The notes below the pieces were generated by a model. The model saw only the letters and a program-made list of their open reading frames with translations. It did no database searches and had not been told where the DNA came from. Position numbers and translations under genes: made by a program. From Streptomyces griseocarneus (GTDB taxonomy: Bacteria > Actinomycetota > Actinomycetes > Streptomycetales > Streptomycetaceae), in contig PENC01000015.1 in assembly GCA_003674045.1 (NCBI GenBank), forward strand, positions 103,878-167,877: a stretch of 64,000 nucleotides of DNA. The letters are read 5' to 3'. This document shows, in pieces, positions 1 to 7,357 of the stretch (positions are counted from its first letter, which is position 1; every line of letters begins with the position of its first letter).

Positions 1-201
1 GAGGAGGTCGGCGCTGTCGGGGTAGCCGCGGCTCTCGGGGAGCAGGAGGCTGGTGCCGCCGCCGTCGGGTGGGGTCCAGCGGCTGTACGCGCCCGGGGTG
101 CCGCCGCGGCGGCGCCAGCCGTGGCGGGAGAGCAGGGCGCGGAGGATGGCGGGGTCGGCGGGGACGGGGGGTTGTGCGGGGCGTCGGCCGGGGTGGTGCA
201 T
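1..201 (-). CDS. Hypothetical protein, 5' part only (gene runs off the left edge)
   Basis: The first 67 codons of a gene read leftwards out of the window. Its ATG at 201 overlaps the stop of the upstream DUF4365 gene (TGATG), so the two are almost certainly translationally coupled. The visible protein begins MHHPGRRPAQPPVPADPA and continues with a basic stretch around HGWRRRGG and then WTPPDGGGTSLLLPESRGYPD. No domain is recognisable in this fragment and no function is assigned. The start is well supported by the overlap and by the open frame with Streptomyces-like third positions. Confidence 0.7.
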   Translation of the reverse strand, partial: MHHPGRRPAQPPVPADPAILRALLSRHGWRRRGGTPGAYSRWTPPDGGGTSLLLPESRGYPDSADLL

Positions 202-812
202 CAGGGTCTCCCTCCCGCCCCGACCCGCGTCATGATCTCGCAGAGTGCCCGGTCGTCGAAGATGCGCGTGGTCGGGATGCGCACGGTGGTCCGGGTGCGT
301 CCGGTCACGGGGTGGCCGGCGAGGTTGGTCCAGTAGCAGCAGTGGCGGAGCGCGAGGCTGTCATGGCTCGCGCGGAGCCAGTCGTCCCGGGTCCGGGGGA
401 CGATCATCACGACGAGGATCTTGTGCACCGAGACGGGGGTGCGGGCGAGCTTGGCCAGGTGGTCGTTGTCGAGGGTGAAGGCGAAGGTCGCCGGCCCGGG
501 CGGTCTGGCGGAGCGGGGGCCGGGGCGGGCGGCCGGGCGGGGTCCGAGCTGGTAGGTGCACTTGAGCTGGACCTTGATGGTGACCTCGTCGTCGACGGCG
601 TGGCCGGGGGCGCTGTGGCTGACGTGCCAGTCGATGCCGTAGTCGGGGAAGGGCTGGGCGAGCGAGCAGCCCGCGGCGGCGGCGACGGCGTGCAGATAGC
701 CGACCTGGAGCGTCTCCATGCACGCGGTGGTGGCGAGTGCGCCGCGTGCGGGGGCGAGCGGTCCTGGCCGTGTGGGGGCCGGCCCGCCCGGTTCGGGCCG
801 TGGGAACGACAT
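201..812 (-). CDS. DUF4365 domain-containing protein
   Basis: 203 aa. The pattern DYGIDWHV followed by an IKVQLKCT strand (GID...Q-x-K) and a late CCYWTNLAG segment matches DUF4365, a family thought to have a PD-(D/E)XK nuclease-like fold; this is family knowledge, not shown here. A Pro/Arg-rich insertion (about residues 100-118) separates the lysine strand from the rest. The ATG at 812 is chosen over upstream starts because GGAGGG lies about 10 bases before it. The gene is coupled to the partial downstream gene by a one-base stop/start overlap. Two adjacent 11-bp direct repeats lie upstream at 868-889. Function unknown; a nuclease or defence-type role is only inference. Confidence 0.75.
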   Translation of the reverse strand: MSFPRPEPGGPAPTRPGPLAPARGALATTACMETLQVGYLHAVAAAAGCSLAQPFPDYGIDWHVSHSAPGHAVDDEVTIKVQLKCTYQLGPRPAARPGPRSARPPGPATFAFTLDNDHLAKLARTPVSVHKILVVMIVPRTRDDWLRASHDSLALRHCCYWTNLAGHPVTGRTRTTVRIPTTRIFDDRALCEIMTRVGAGGRP

Positions 813-867
813 TGTCCGAATTCCCTCCGGGCGTCGTCGGACCGTGCGGTCCGTACATATGTGTTGT

Positions 868-889
868 CTCCTTTGCAACTCCACTGCAA
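868..889 (-). promoter_or_regulatory. Tandem 11-bp direct repeats upstream of the DUF4365 gene
   Basis: On the minus strand TTGCAGTGGAG is followed directly by TTGCAAAGGAG (9 of 11 identical), about 56 bases before the start codon. Back-to-back 11-bp repeats put the same face of the helix towards a protein, as in many activator or repressor sites. The second TTGCAA could also serve as a -35 box. No regulator is identified. Confidence 0.4.
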
Positions 890-983
890 ACAAGGGCGGT
901 TCGCGTGACCGAGGGCCCGGGTATCACCTCGCGGGGAGGGTGAAAACACGCCATTCGGCAGACAAGCCCGAGGAGTTGTGACC

Positions 984-1706
984 ATGTGCTGGTTCGAGGG
1001 GCCGCTCGCCGCTTTCGACACGGAGACCACGGGCGTCGATGTGGAACGGGAGCGGATCGTGTCGGCGGCGATCGTGGTGCAGGCGTCGGAGGGGGCACAG
1101 CCGTTGGTCACCCGCTGGCTGGTGAATCCGGGGATTCCTGTTCCGCCGGAGGCGACGGCCGTGCACGGTCTGACGGATGTCCATCTGCAGCAGAACGGGC
1201 GCTGGCCCGCGCCGGTGATGGAGGAGGTGGCGCGGGGGCTGGCCGAGCAGGCGGCGCACGGCATACCCCTGGTGGTGATGAACGCGCCGTTCGACCTGAC
1301 GTTGCTGGACCGTGAGTTGCGGCGGCACCGGGCGTCGTCGCTGGCGGAGTATCTGGGGCCGGCGCCGTTGTGCGTGCTGGATCCATGGGTGCTGGACAAG
1401 CATCTGGACCGCTATCGGAAGGGCCGTCGGACGCTGACGGACCTGTGCGCGCAGTACGGCGTGGAGTTGGCGGGCGCGCATGACGCGGCCGCGGACGCGC
1501 TGGCGTCACTGGGGGTCGTACGGGCGGTGGGCCGGCGTTTCGCGTCGCGCCTGGAGCGGTTGACGCCGGTGGAGCTGCACGCGCGGCAGGCGGTGTGGCA
1601 CGCGGCACAGGCGCGGGGGTTGCAGGCGTGGTTCGCGCGGAACGGTTCGGAGGAGGAGTGCGATCCGGCGTGGCCGTTGCGGCCTGCGATACGGACGGCG
1701 GCATGA
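984..1706 (+). CDS. DnaQ-like 3'-5' exonuclease (DEDDh family)
   Basis: 240 aa. Exo I motif AFDTETTG lies near residue 10; the last motif, GAHDAAADA, carries the H-x4-D pair of DEDDh exonucleases about residue 160. The fold matches the epsilon-subunit/RNase T exonuclease superfamily, which removes nucleotides from 3' ends. The ATG at 984 is preferred over the GTG at 978 because AGGAG (971-975) is 8 bases from the ATG but only 2 from the GTG. It stands alone between the divergent DUF4365 gene and a convergent tRNA, with a strong hairpin (1730-1761) just downstream. The C-terminal 70 residues are Arg/Ala-rich and unassigned. Substrate unknown. Confidence 0.9.
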   Translation: MCWFEGPLAAFDTETTGVDVERERIVSAAIVVQASEGAQPLVTRWLVNPGIPVPPEATAVHGLTDVHLQQNGRWPAPVMEEVARGLAEQAAHGIPLVVMNAPFDLTLLDRELRRHRASSLAEYLGPAPLCVLDPWVLDKHLDRYRKGRRTLTDLCAQYGVELAGAHDAAADALASLGVVRAVGRRFASRLERLTPVELHARQAVWHAAQARGLQAWFARNGSEEECDPAWPLRPAIRTAA

Positions 1707-1729
1707 GATGGTGCGGCGCGGCAAAACAC

Positions 1730-1761
1730 AAGGCCGGTACGTCTGTTGACGTACCGGCCTT
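1730..1761. terminator. Bidirectional terminator between exonuclease and tRNA-Val
   Basis: Perfect 14-bp stem (1730-1743 with 1748-1761) and a 4-base loop. Read on the minus strand it follows the tRNA by 6 bases and ends in GTGTTTT, so it suits the tRNA gene best. Confidence 0.85.
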
Positions 1762-1767
1762 CCTGTG

Positions 1768-1839
1768 TGGGCGATACTGGGATCGAACCAGTGACCCCTT
1801 CGGTGTGAACGAAGTGCTCTCCCGCTGAGCTAATCGCCC
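1768..1839 (-). tRNA. tRNA-Val (anticodon CAC)
   Basis: 72 nt cloverleaf. Acceptor GGGCGAU pairs with AUCGCCC, discriminator A, D-arm GCUC/GAGC, anticodon stem CUUCG/CGAAG around UUCACAC giving CAC, T-arm CUGG/CCAG with GUUCGAUCC. No CCA is encoded. It reads GTG valine codons. Confidence 0.95.
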
Positions 1840-1903
1840 GGGATGTCCGCCCGGGGTTTCCCCCGGCGACGAACTGAACAATACAGGCCGTGGCGCCCCT
1901 TCA

Positions 1904-2383
1904 TCAAATTCCGCCCCCGGAGACCGCGAGGAGGGCCTGAAGTCCCCGTCGTCCGCCGCGCATGGCCCAGGCGTGATTGGCGAGGAGGAGGGGCCGGGCG
2001 GGGAGGGAGAGGCGGCGCAGGAGGGGATTGCGGACCTCCACTTCCTGGGCGAAGTGAGCCCGGCTGCCGGTCGGCCCGTACGGCAGGACGGTCCAGGACG
2101 CGTAACCCTCCAGGTCTCCGGTCATGTCGATGCGGAGGGTCCTGGCCGCGGGGTCGCGGTGGCCGCGGGCGGTCATGACGAGGGTGTACGGGAGGAAGGA
2201 GCGGAACCGGAGGGTGCCGGTGTCGGGGCCGGACAGTTCCACGGAGCGCACCTGGGGCCACCAGACGGGATAGCCCTCGGGGCGTTCCAGGTGGGCATAG
2301 AGGACGTCCGGGGGGACGGGGAAGGTCCACGTGGCACGGAAGCGGTAGCGGTGGGGGTCGGTCAGCGCCGGGAACAGAGGCAT
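1904..2383 (-). CDS. SRPBCC family protein (polyketide cyclase/START-like fold)
   Basis: 159 aa. The opening YRFRATWTFPVPPDVLYAHL and the following YPVWWPQVRSVEL are the usual first strand, helix and W-x-P turn of SRPBCC proteins, which hold hydrophobic ligands in a deep pocket. No catalytic residue can be named. It sits between the two tRNA-Val genes, all on the minus strand. The ATG at 2383 has no convincing ribosome-binding site, so the transcript may be leaderless or the start may lie slightly upstream. Ligand unknown. Confidence 0.8.
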   Translation of the reverse strand: MPLFPALTDPHRYRFRATWTFPVPPDVLYAHLERPEGYPVWWPQVRSVELSGPDTGTLRFRSFLPYTLVMTARGHRDPAARTLRIDMTGDLEGYASWTVLPYGPTGSRAHFAQEVEVRNPLLRRLSLPARPLLLANHAWAMRGGRRGLQALLAVSGGGI

Positions 2384-2445
2384 GGGGCCAGCGCACACCG
2401 GAGAGCCGCGGGAGCGCAGCGGAACGGGCAAAGACGCAGGAAAAA

Positions 2446-2482
2446 CCGATGGTCCGCAAGGGTGAACCTTGCGGACCATCGG
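2446..2482 (-). terminator. Terminator after the second tRNA-Val
   Basis: Perfect 16-bp stem (2446-2461 with 2467-2482), 5-base loop. On the minus strand it is followed by a run of five T after CGG and begins 10 bases after the tRNA 3' end. Confidence 0.85.
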
Positions 2483-2491
2483 TCTTTTGTG

Positions 2492-2563
2492 TGGGCGATA
2501 CTGGGATCGAACCAGTGACCTCTTCGGTGTGAACGAAGCGCTCTCCCGCTGAGCTAATCGCCC
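2492..2563 (-). tRNA. tRNA-Val (anticodon CAC), second copy
   Basis: 72 nt. Nearly identical to the copy at 1768-1839: same acceptor, D- and T-arms and CAC anticodon, with a few differences beside the anticodon stem and variable loop. No CCA is encoded. Confidence 0.95.
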
Positions 2564-2979
2564 GGGCGCACCGCAAACATTACCGCATGTCAGAGGGTGT
2601 TCGATACCGGCTGCCGCGGGGCGGACGACGAGCTCGGCGGCGGCGCTTCCACGGCATGGTCGCGCCGTATCCGGCGAACCGCACGCCGGCACGGGAGCAC
2701 CGGAGGCCGCTCCCCGATGGCGGTCGCTCCGGTCCCGGTTCCGGCGGCGGTCGCGCCGCGCTGCCGCCCGTCACTCTCCGCATTCATACTCCCCAACGCG
2801 CCCGACCGAACCGCAACTCACCGGAATGGCCGTATTCGCAAGGGAAGTGCTGCGCCGTCCGAGGTATCCGAACAGTCTCAAAACGGTCAGAGGGGTTTAC
2901 AACGGCACCGTAGGTGGCATGTCGATTTCGCCGACGTGCGAATCCCCGAGCGCACACTGAGCGAAAGGCCCTGGCGCTT
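2564..2979. other. Intergenic region upstream of ssgB
   Basis: 416 bases with no gene I can support; the short open frames lack ribosome-binding sites and coding-like sequence. It must carry the ssgB promoter. ssgB of S. coelicolor is known to depend on SigH; a GGGGTTTAC stretch near 2891 could belong to such a promoter, but I cannot assign it firmly. Confidence 0.5.
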
Positions 2980-3393
2980 ATGAACACCACGGTCAGCTGC
3001 GAGCTGCACCTGCGCCTCGTCGTGTCGAGCGAATCCTCACTGCCTGTGCCCGCAGGTCTGCGGTACGACACGGCCGATCCGTATGCCGTGCACGCCACCT
3101 TCCACACCGGAGCCGAAGAGACGGTCGAGTGGGTCTTCGCCAGAGATCTGCTCGCCGAGGGCCTGCACCGGCCCACCGGCACCGGAGACGTCCGTGTCTG
3201 GCCGTCCCGCAGCCACGGTCAGGGCGTCGTGTGCATCGCGCTGAGCTCCCCGGAGGGCGAGGCCCTGCTGGAGGCCCCGGCGCGGGCCCTGGAGTCGTTC
3301 CTGAAGCGGACCGACGCCGCGGTGCCGCCGGGCACCGAACACCGTCACTTCGACCTGGACACGGAGCTCTCCCACATCCTCGCGGAGAGCTGA
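2980..3393 (+). CDS. ssgB: Sporulation and cell division protein SsgB
   Basis: 137 aa, the length of S. coelicolor SsgB, starting MNTTVSCELHLRLVVSSESS. SsgB belongs to the SsgA-like proteins found only in sporulating actinomycetes. With SsgA it marks future septum sites in aerial hyphae and recruits FtsZ (family knowledge). The whole chain fits the SALP fold, with no extra domain. The ATG at 2980 is the first methionine matching the family N-terminus; an upstream in-frame ATG at 2914 would add 22 residues not found in the family. The gene is monocistronic, with a strong hairpin downstream at 3474-3515. Confidence 0.95.
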   Translation: MNTTVSCELHLRLVVSSESSLPVPAGLRYDTADPYAVHATFHTGAEETVEWVFARDLLAEGLHRPTGTGDVRVWPSRSHGQGVVCIALSSPEGEALLEAPARALESFLKRTDAAVPPGTEHRHFDLDTELSHILAES

Positions 3394-3473
3394 CACACGG
3401 GCCGGGGCTGACATCGGGCGCGCCCGCCCACTCGGGGGGTCGGGTGCGCGTCGTCCCGCAGAGGGCTGGCCGT

Positions 3474-3515
3474 ACGGCGCCGTCACCGCGGATCCACCGC
3501 GGGTGACGGCGCCGT
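3474..3515 (+). terminator. Terminator after ssgB
   Basis: GC-rich stem of 14 bp extended by 4 bp after a one-base bulge, loop about 6 bases. It lies 80 bases after the ssgB stop and lacks a long T-run, as is common in Streptomyces. Confidence 0.7.
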
Positions 3516-3595
3516 CGTGTTGCGGAGCCGCTAGAGTCGTGGCTCCGATCGAACACATGCCGCCCCACCCCCGTCGGCCAGGGAGCGAACGAACC

Positions 3596-4162
3596 GTGCT
3601 GATCAACCACGACACCCGGTGCGCGCTCGACGCCGTGGTGGACCTCGTGAACACCTCGGCAGCGGGTCCCGAGGGCGGCCCCCACGACACGCTCACGGAC
3701 CTCGCCGCGGTGCGGGCGTTCGTCGAGCGTCATGACGTCAGCGGGATCGGCGTCCTCGGGGAAGCGGATCTCACGGCCGTGCGGGCGGTGCGGGAGCGGT
3801 TCGCCCAGGCGTTCTCGGCCGAGGACGCGGCGGAGCTCGCGGAGCTGCTGAACGCGCTGGTGGCGGAGGCGGGGACCACGCCCCGGCTGACCGACCACGA
3901 CGGCTACGACTGGCATGTGCACTACTTCGCCCCGGGGGCGTCCGTCGCCGAGCACCTGGCGGCGGACGGCGGCATGGCGCTGGCCTTCCTCGTGGTCGCG
4001 GGCGAGCGGGAGCGGCTGCGGCGCTGCGAGGCACCGGACTGCGGCCGGGCCTTCGTGGACCTTTCCCGCAACCGCTCGCGGCGCTACTGCGACGGCCGCA
4101 CCTGCGGCAACCGGCTCCACGTGGCCGCGTACCGGGCACGCCGCAAGGAGGCCGCGAGCTGA
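3596..4162 (+). CDS. CGNR zinc-finger protein (ABATE/DUF1470 family)
   Basis: 188 aa. The C-terminus RRCEAPDCGRAFVDLSRN followed by RRYCDGRTCGNR carries the C-x4-C...C-x4-C zinc ligands and the CGNR signature. The N-terminal part (LVNTSAAGPEGG...) is the ABATE domain thought to sense a ligand. Proteins of this type are taken to be stress- or solvent-responsive regulators; the target is unknown. The GTG at 3596 has AGGGAG 10 bases upstream and avoids an N-terminal extension without family support. It is a single gene after the ssgB terminator. Confidence 0.9.
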   Translation: MLINHDTRCALDAVVDLVNTSAAGPEGGPHDTLTDLAAVRAFVERHDVSGIGVLGEADLTAVRAVRERFAQAFSAEDAAELAELLNALVAEAGTTPRLTDHDGYDWHVHYFAPGASVAEHLAADGGMALAFLVVAGERERLRRCEAPDCGRAFVDLSRNRSRRYCDGRTCGNRLHVAAYRARRKEAAS

Positions 4163-4207
4163 GGGCGCGCGCCCGCCGGAAAAGACAGAAAGGACGGAAA
4201 GGACCGA

Positions 4208-4324
4208 CGGAGCGTCAGAAATAACGCCCGTGGAATATCCGGGGGAATACCGGAATGGGTGCCCGATAATGCGCGGCGCCTCGGGCGATCCCCCCTCTCC
4301 CGGCATCGCGTTTCTGACGCTCCG
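4208..4324. repeat. 117-bp segment bounded by 14-bp perfect inverted repeats
   Basis: Positions 4208-4221 and 4311-4324 are exact reverse complements (CGGAGCGTCAGAAA). The enclosed 89 bases include GGAATATCCGGGGGAATACC and no open frame. It sits between two converging genes. It could be a MITE-like remnant or a long-range RNA stem; no target-site duplication is visible. Confidence 0.6.
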
Positions 4325-4378
4325 GCAGCGGCACGGGCACCCCGGCCGCTTCGGAGAATACCGCCGCGCCGGGGCCCG

Positions 4379-4828
4379 CTAAATTCCGTGCTTTTTGAGG
4401 ATGGCCTCGATGTCCGAGAAGTCGTCGGCACCGCCGGAATTCTTGCCCTTGGCCTGCGGGCGGGGGGCGCCACGGCCCGAGGTCAGTGACGGAGAGGAAG
4501 CGCCCGGGGCCATGGCTTCACGGCCGGCAGCCGCCTCGGCGGCCTTGCGCCCCTTGCGGCTCGGCTTCCCGCTGCGCCGCTCCACCGCCCTCGTCACCAT
4601 GAAGAGCAGTGCCGAGAGCGCCAGCACGCCGAAGCCCAGCCACACGCCGGGATTGAAGACCAGGCCGGTGAGCCAGCGGAGGATGCCGGTCATGGCCAGG
4701 CCGACCGGTACGAGGGCATAGGCCGTGATCCGGGCGGCGGCGAGGAAGCGCTTGCGCCAGGCCGTCAGCGCGGCGATGCCCAGACCGGCCGCGGACGCGG
4801 CCGTGGCAATCATCGTCGAGGCCAGCAT
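4379..4828 (-). CDS. Small membrane protein, function unknown
   Basis: 149 aa. Hydrophobic segments near residues 3-22, 33-52 and 58-78 suggest two or three membrane helices. A cytoplasmic, Arg/Lys/Ala-rich tail follows (RRSGKPSRKGRKAAEAAAG) and ends in an acidic-basic motif, DDFSDIEAILKKHGI. The ATG at 4828 follows AGGAGGAG by 4-6 bases, a strong site. Divergent from the DsbA-like gene. No family function is recognised. Confidence 0.8.
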   Translation of the reverse strand: MLASTMIATAASAAGLGIAALTAWRKRFLAAARITAYALVPVGLAMTGILRWLTGLVFNPGVWLGFGVLALSALLFMVTRAVERRSGKPSRKGRKAAEAAAGREAMAPGASSPSLTSGRGAPRPQAKGKNSGGADDFSDIEAILKKHGI

Positions 4829-5018
4829 GCTGCTCCTCCTGCTTCTGCTGCGAGTACTTCCGGGCGCCGCGCAGGGGCTTCCCCGCGCGGCGTCTCCTTC
4901 CATCCTGCACCGGCCCGGAGCCTCCCGGCCACGGTCGGCCGGGAGGCTCCGGGAGATCTCGGGGTCATCTCGGGGGCGCGCTCCTCCCCAGGGCTGACCC
5001 GGCTGGAAGACTGGCCCC

Positions 5019-5534
5019 ATGAGCGACACCACTACCGGCACCACCACGCGTGCCACTCTCGACGTCTGGTGCGAGCTGCAGTGCCCGGACTGCCGCACCG
5101 CCCTCACCGACCTGCGTGCCCTGCGCGACCACTACGGGGACCGGCTGGAGATCCGGCTGCGGCACTTCCCGCTGGAGAAGCACAAGCACGCGTACGCGGC
5201 GGCGCAGGCCGCCGAGGAGGCCGCCGAGCAGGGGCAGGGCTGGCCGTACGCCGAAGCGGTGCTGGCCCGGGTCGAGGAGCTGGCCACGCGCGGCGAGGAC
5301 GTGCTCGTCGACGTGGCCCGGTCGCTGGGGCTGGACGCGGAGGAGGTGGACACGGCGCTGATCGACGGGCGGCACCTGCTGATCGTCGACGCCGACCACG
5401 CCGAGGGCAAGGCGATGGGCGTGCGGGGTACGCCCACGTACGTGATCGGCGGCGAGCTGCTGGACGCTTCCCAGGACCAGGAAGGGGTTCGGGAACGGAT
5501 TGCGGAGATCGTGGACCGGTTGCTGGGCGCCTGA
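5019..5534 (+). CDS. DsbA family protein (thioredoxin fold, CPDC)
   Basis: 171 aa. A CPDC redox pair lies at residues 22-25 after the first strand (LDVWCELQ), an inserted helical domain occupies the middle, and the cis-proline loop is VRGTPTYVIGG near residue 140. This is the layout of DsbA/FrnE-like oxidoreductases. There is no signal peptide, so it should be cytoplasmic. The motif and short length fit a disulphide-handling or GST-like enzyme; the partner is unknown. Start by ATG with a weak GGAAG upstream. A copy of the dispersed intergenic repeat follows at 5599. Confidence 0.9.
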   Translation: MSDTTTGTTTRATLDVWCELQCPDCRTALTDLRALRDHYGDRLEIRLRHFPLEKHKHAYAAAQAAEEAAEQGQGWPYAEAVLARVEELATRGEDVLVDVARSLGLDAEEVDTALIDGRHLLIVDADHAEGKAMGVRGTPTYVIGGELLDASQDQEGVRERIAEIVDRLLGA

Positions 5535-5598
5535 TCCCTGCGGGGTGGCCGTGCCTACCGAGGTGCCTCTTGAGCTCGGTGCGCGACTGCGGGTACGT

Positions 5599-5629
5599 GG
5601 GGGCTTGTCGCGCAGCTCCCCGCGCCCCT
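5599..5629 (+). repeat. Dispersed intergenic repeat, copy 1
   Basis: Core reads GGGGGCTTGTCGCGCAGC then TCCCCGCGCCCCT. The same core occurs at 13671, 39655, 54561, 57074, 57154, 63455 and 63657, and is split by the integrated element (23785/32021). The repeat extends upstream with a variable TGCCTACCGAGGTGC... arm. Confidence 0.85.
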
Positions 5630-5649
5630 GACGGGGCGCGTCCGACACG

Positions 5650-6495
5650 TCACAGCAGCGGCTTGTACAGGTGGAATTCCGTCGGGCGGTAGCCCAGGGA
5701 CTCGTACAGGGTCAGGGCGGGCGTGTTGCCCGCGAAGACGTTCAGGCCGAGTGTGGTGGCCCCGCCCGTCAGGGCTTCCGTCTCGGCCAGCAGCATCAGT
5801 GAGCGGCCGTGGCCCCGGCCGCGGTGTTCCTGGGCGACCTCGACCTTGTAGACGTACGCGCCGGGCTCGTCGAGGTCGTCGGGGCCGTCCGGGCGCAGGG
5901 TCACCCACAGGGTGCCGACGGGCGCGCCGTGGTGGGTGAGGACCCGCAGGATCACGCCGGGGGTCGCGGGGCCGTCGGGCAGGAGACGCCGGTGATCGGC
6001 GGCCGCTTTGGCCTCCGCCTCCGCGTCGGGCACGCCGCGCTCGGCCCAGCTCCGCGCGTAGTCGGCCCGCGCGAGCTCGTCCCAGGCGGTGTACTCGGCG
6101 TCCGTCATCGGCCGTGCCCCGGTGCCCTCGGGCAGCCGGGGGGCGGTGGTGAGGGGCTTGGCCATGTTGCGGTTGCGCTCGACGTAGCCGAGGGCGCCCG
6201 CGAGGCCCAGGGCCACGTCCGCCTCCGCGTCGACGGAGACCTCGACGCGGTCGCACCCCCAGCCGCGCAGTACTTCCTCGGCGGCGAGTGCCGCGACCGT
6301 GCCGCGGCCGCGGTGGCGGTCGCGTTCGTCGATCGCGAGCCGGAGTATCCGGCCGGCTCCGGGGCCGAACTGCCGGTGGGTGGCCAGGTCGATCCGGCCC
6401 ACGGGTCTGCTGTTGACGCAGACGTCGTACGAGCGGGAGCGGACGCCGTCGGCCGTGCGCTGTTCGGGTGCGGTGGGGCGCAGGGTGGTGGTCAC
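5650..6495 (-). CDS. Tandem GNAT-domain acetyltransferase
   Basis: 281 aa with two GNAT-like halves. The C-terminal half has the acetyl-CoA loop EVAQEHRGRGHGRSLM (about residue 225) and the terminal LGLNVFAGNTPALTLYESLGY. The N-terminal half has a second, weaker loop, DERDRHRGRGTVAALA. Substrate cannot be told; such doubles include mycothiol synthase-like enzymes and antibiotic acetyltransferases. The GTG at 6495 matches the domain start; longer frames add a low-complexity Arg/Ser stretch. No clear ribosome-binding site, so possibly leaderless. Confidence 0.85.
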   Translation of the reverse strand: MTTTLRPTAPEQRTADGVRSRSYDVCVNSRPVGRIDLATHRQFGPGAGRILRLAIDERDRHRGRGTVAALAAEEVLRGWGCDRVEVSVDAEADVALGLAGALGYVERNRNMAKPLTTAPRLPEGTGARPMTDAEYTAWDELARADYARSWAERGVPDAEAEAKAAADHRRLLPDGPATPGVILRVLTHHGAPVGTLWVTLRPDGPDDLDEPGAYVYKVEVAQEHRGRGHGRSLMLLAETEALTGGATTLGLNVFAGNTPALTLYESLGYRPTEFHLYKPLL

Positions 6496-6535
6496 GCCTG
6501 TTTTGTACCTGGCCCGCGCCCGTACGTCACGGGCT

Positions 6536-7357
6536 TTACGGATCGATGTCCGCCGCCGCGCGCTCCTGGAAGATCTTCGCGACCTCGGCGGTGACGGGGC
6601 CGGGAGCTTCGGGCAGTGCGCGGCCGTCGACCGCGCCGACCGCCTGGACGTCACGGAGGGTGGAGGTCAGGAAGATCTCGTCGGCGCGGTCCAGGACGTC
6701 GGCGGGCAGCGTGGTCTCGCGGGCGCCGGTCCACTCCACGACGAGGGCGCGGGTGATGCCCGCGAGGCAGCCGGAGGCGAGCGGCGGGGTGTGCAGCTCG
6801 CCGTCGAGGACGACGAAGACGTTGGAACCGGTGCCCTCGCAGAGCTCGCCCACGGTGTTGGCGAAGAGTGCCTCGGTGGCGCCCCGGTCCGCGGCGCGGG
6901 CGAGGGCGACGACGTTCTCGGCGTACGAGGTGGACTTCAGCCCGGCGAGCGCGCTGCGTTCGTTGCGGGTCCAGGGGACGGTGATGACGTCGGTGGTCCC
7001 GGACAGTCTGTGCGCCTCGCCGAGGGCGACGACGAGGGTGGGCGGGGTGGGGCCGCGGTCCGAGCCGAGAGGGGCGAGTCCGCCGGTGTAGGTGATGCGG
7101 AGCCTGCCGAGCGGCATGGGGTTGGCGTCGAGGACGGCCGTGCAGGCCCCGCGGACCTCGTCGAGGTCGGGGGCGGGCAGTCCGAGGCCGCGGGCGGAGG
7201 CGGCCAGCCTGGCGAGGTGGCGGGTCAGGGCGAAGGGGCGGCCGTGGACGGCCTTGACCGTCTCGAAGACGCCGTCGCCGACCGTGAGCCCGTGGTCGAA
7301 GACCGAGACCCGGGCGTTCTCCTCGTCCAGCAGGGAACCGTTGAGCCAGATCGTCAC
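6536..7357 (-). CDS. pabC: Aminodeoxychorismate lyase (PabC-like, fold-type IV aminotransferase)
   Basis: 273 aa. PLP-dependent enzyme that splits 4-amino-4-deoxychorismate into p-aminobenzoate and pyruvate for folate. Seen: N-terminal IWLNGSLLDEENARVSVFDHGLTVGDGVFET, the lysine in GLKSTSYAENV (Schiff-base site by family), and ELCEGTGSNVFVV. The GTG start at 7357 overlaps the pabB stop as GTGA, giving a two-gene folate operon. Branched-chain aminotransferase-like activity cannot be excluded, but the pairing with pabB makes PabC the natural reading. Confidence 0.9.
   Translation of the reverse strand: MTIWLNGSLLDEENARVSVFDHGLTVGDGVFETVKAVHGRPFALTRHLARLAASARGLGLPAPDLDEVRGACTAVLDANPMPLGRLRITYTGGLAPLGSDRGPTPPTLVVALGEAHRLSGTTDVITVPWTRNERSALAGLKSTSYAENVVALARAADRGATEALFANTVGELCEGTGSNVFVVLDGELHTPPLASGCLAGITRALVVEWTGARETTLPADVLDRADEIFLTSTLRDVQAVGAVDGRALPEAPGPVTAEVAKIFQERAAADIDP

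Noticed and set aside
1830..2576. Long minus-strand frames starting inside or beyond tRNA-Val and running into the SRPBCC gene
   Set aside because: They translate tRNA sequence (AQRESASFTPKRS-type peptides recur at every tRNA); the true start is the ATG at 2383.
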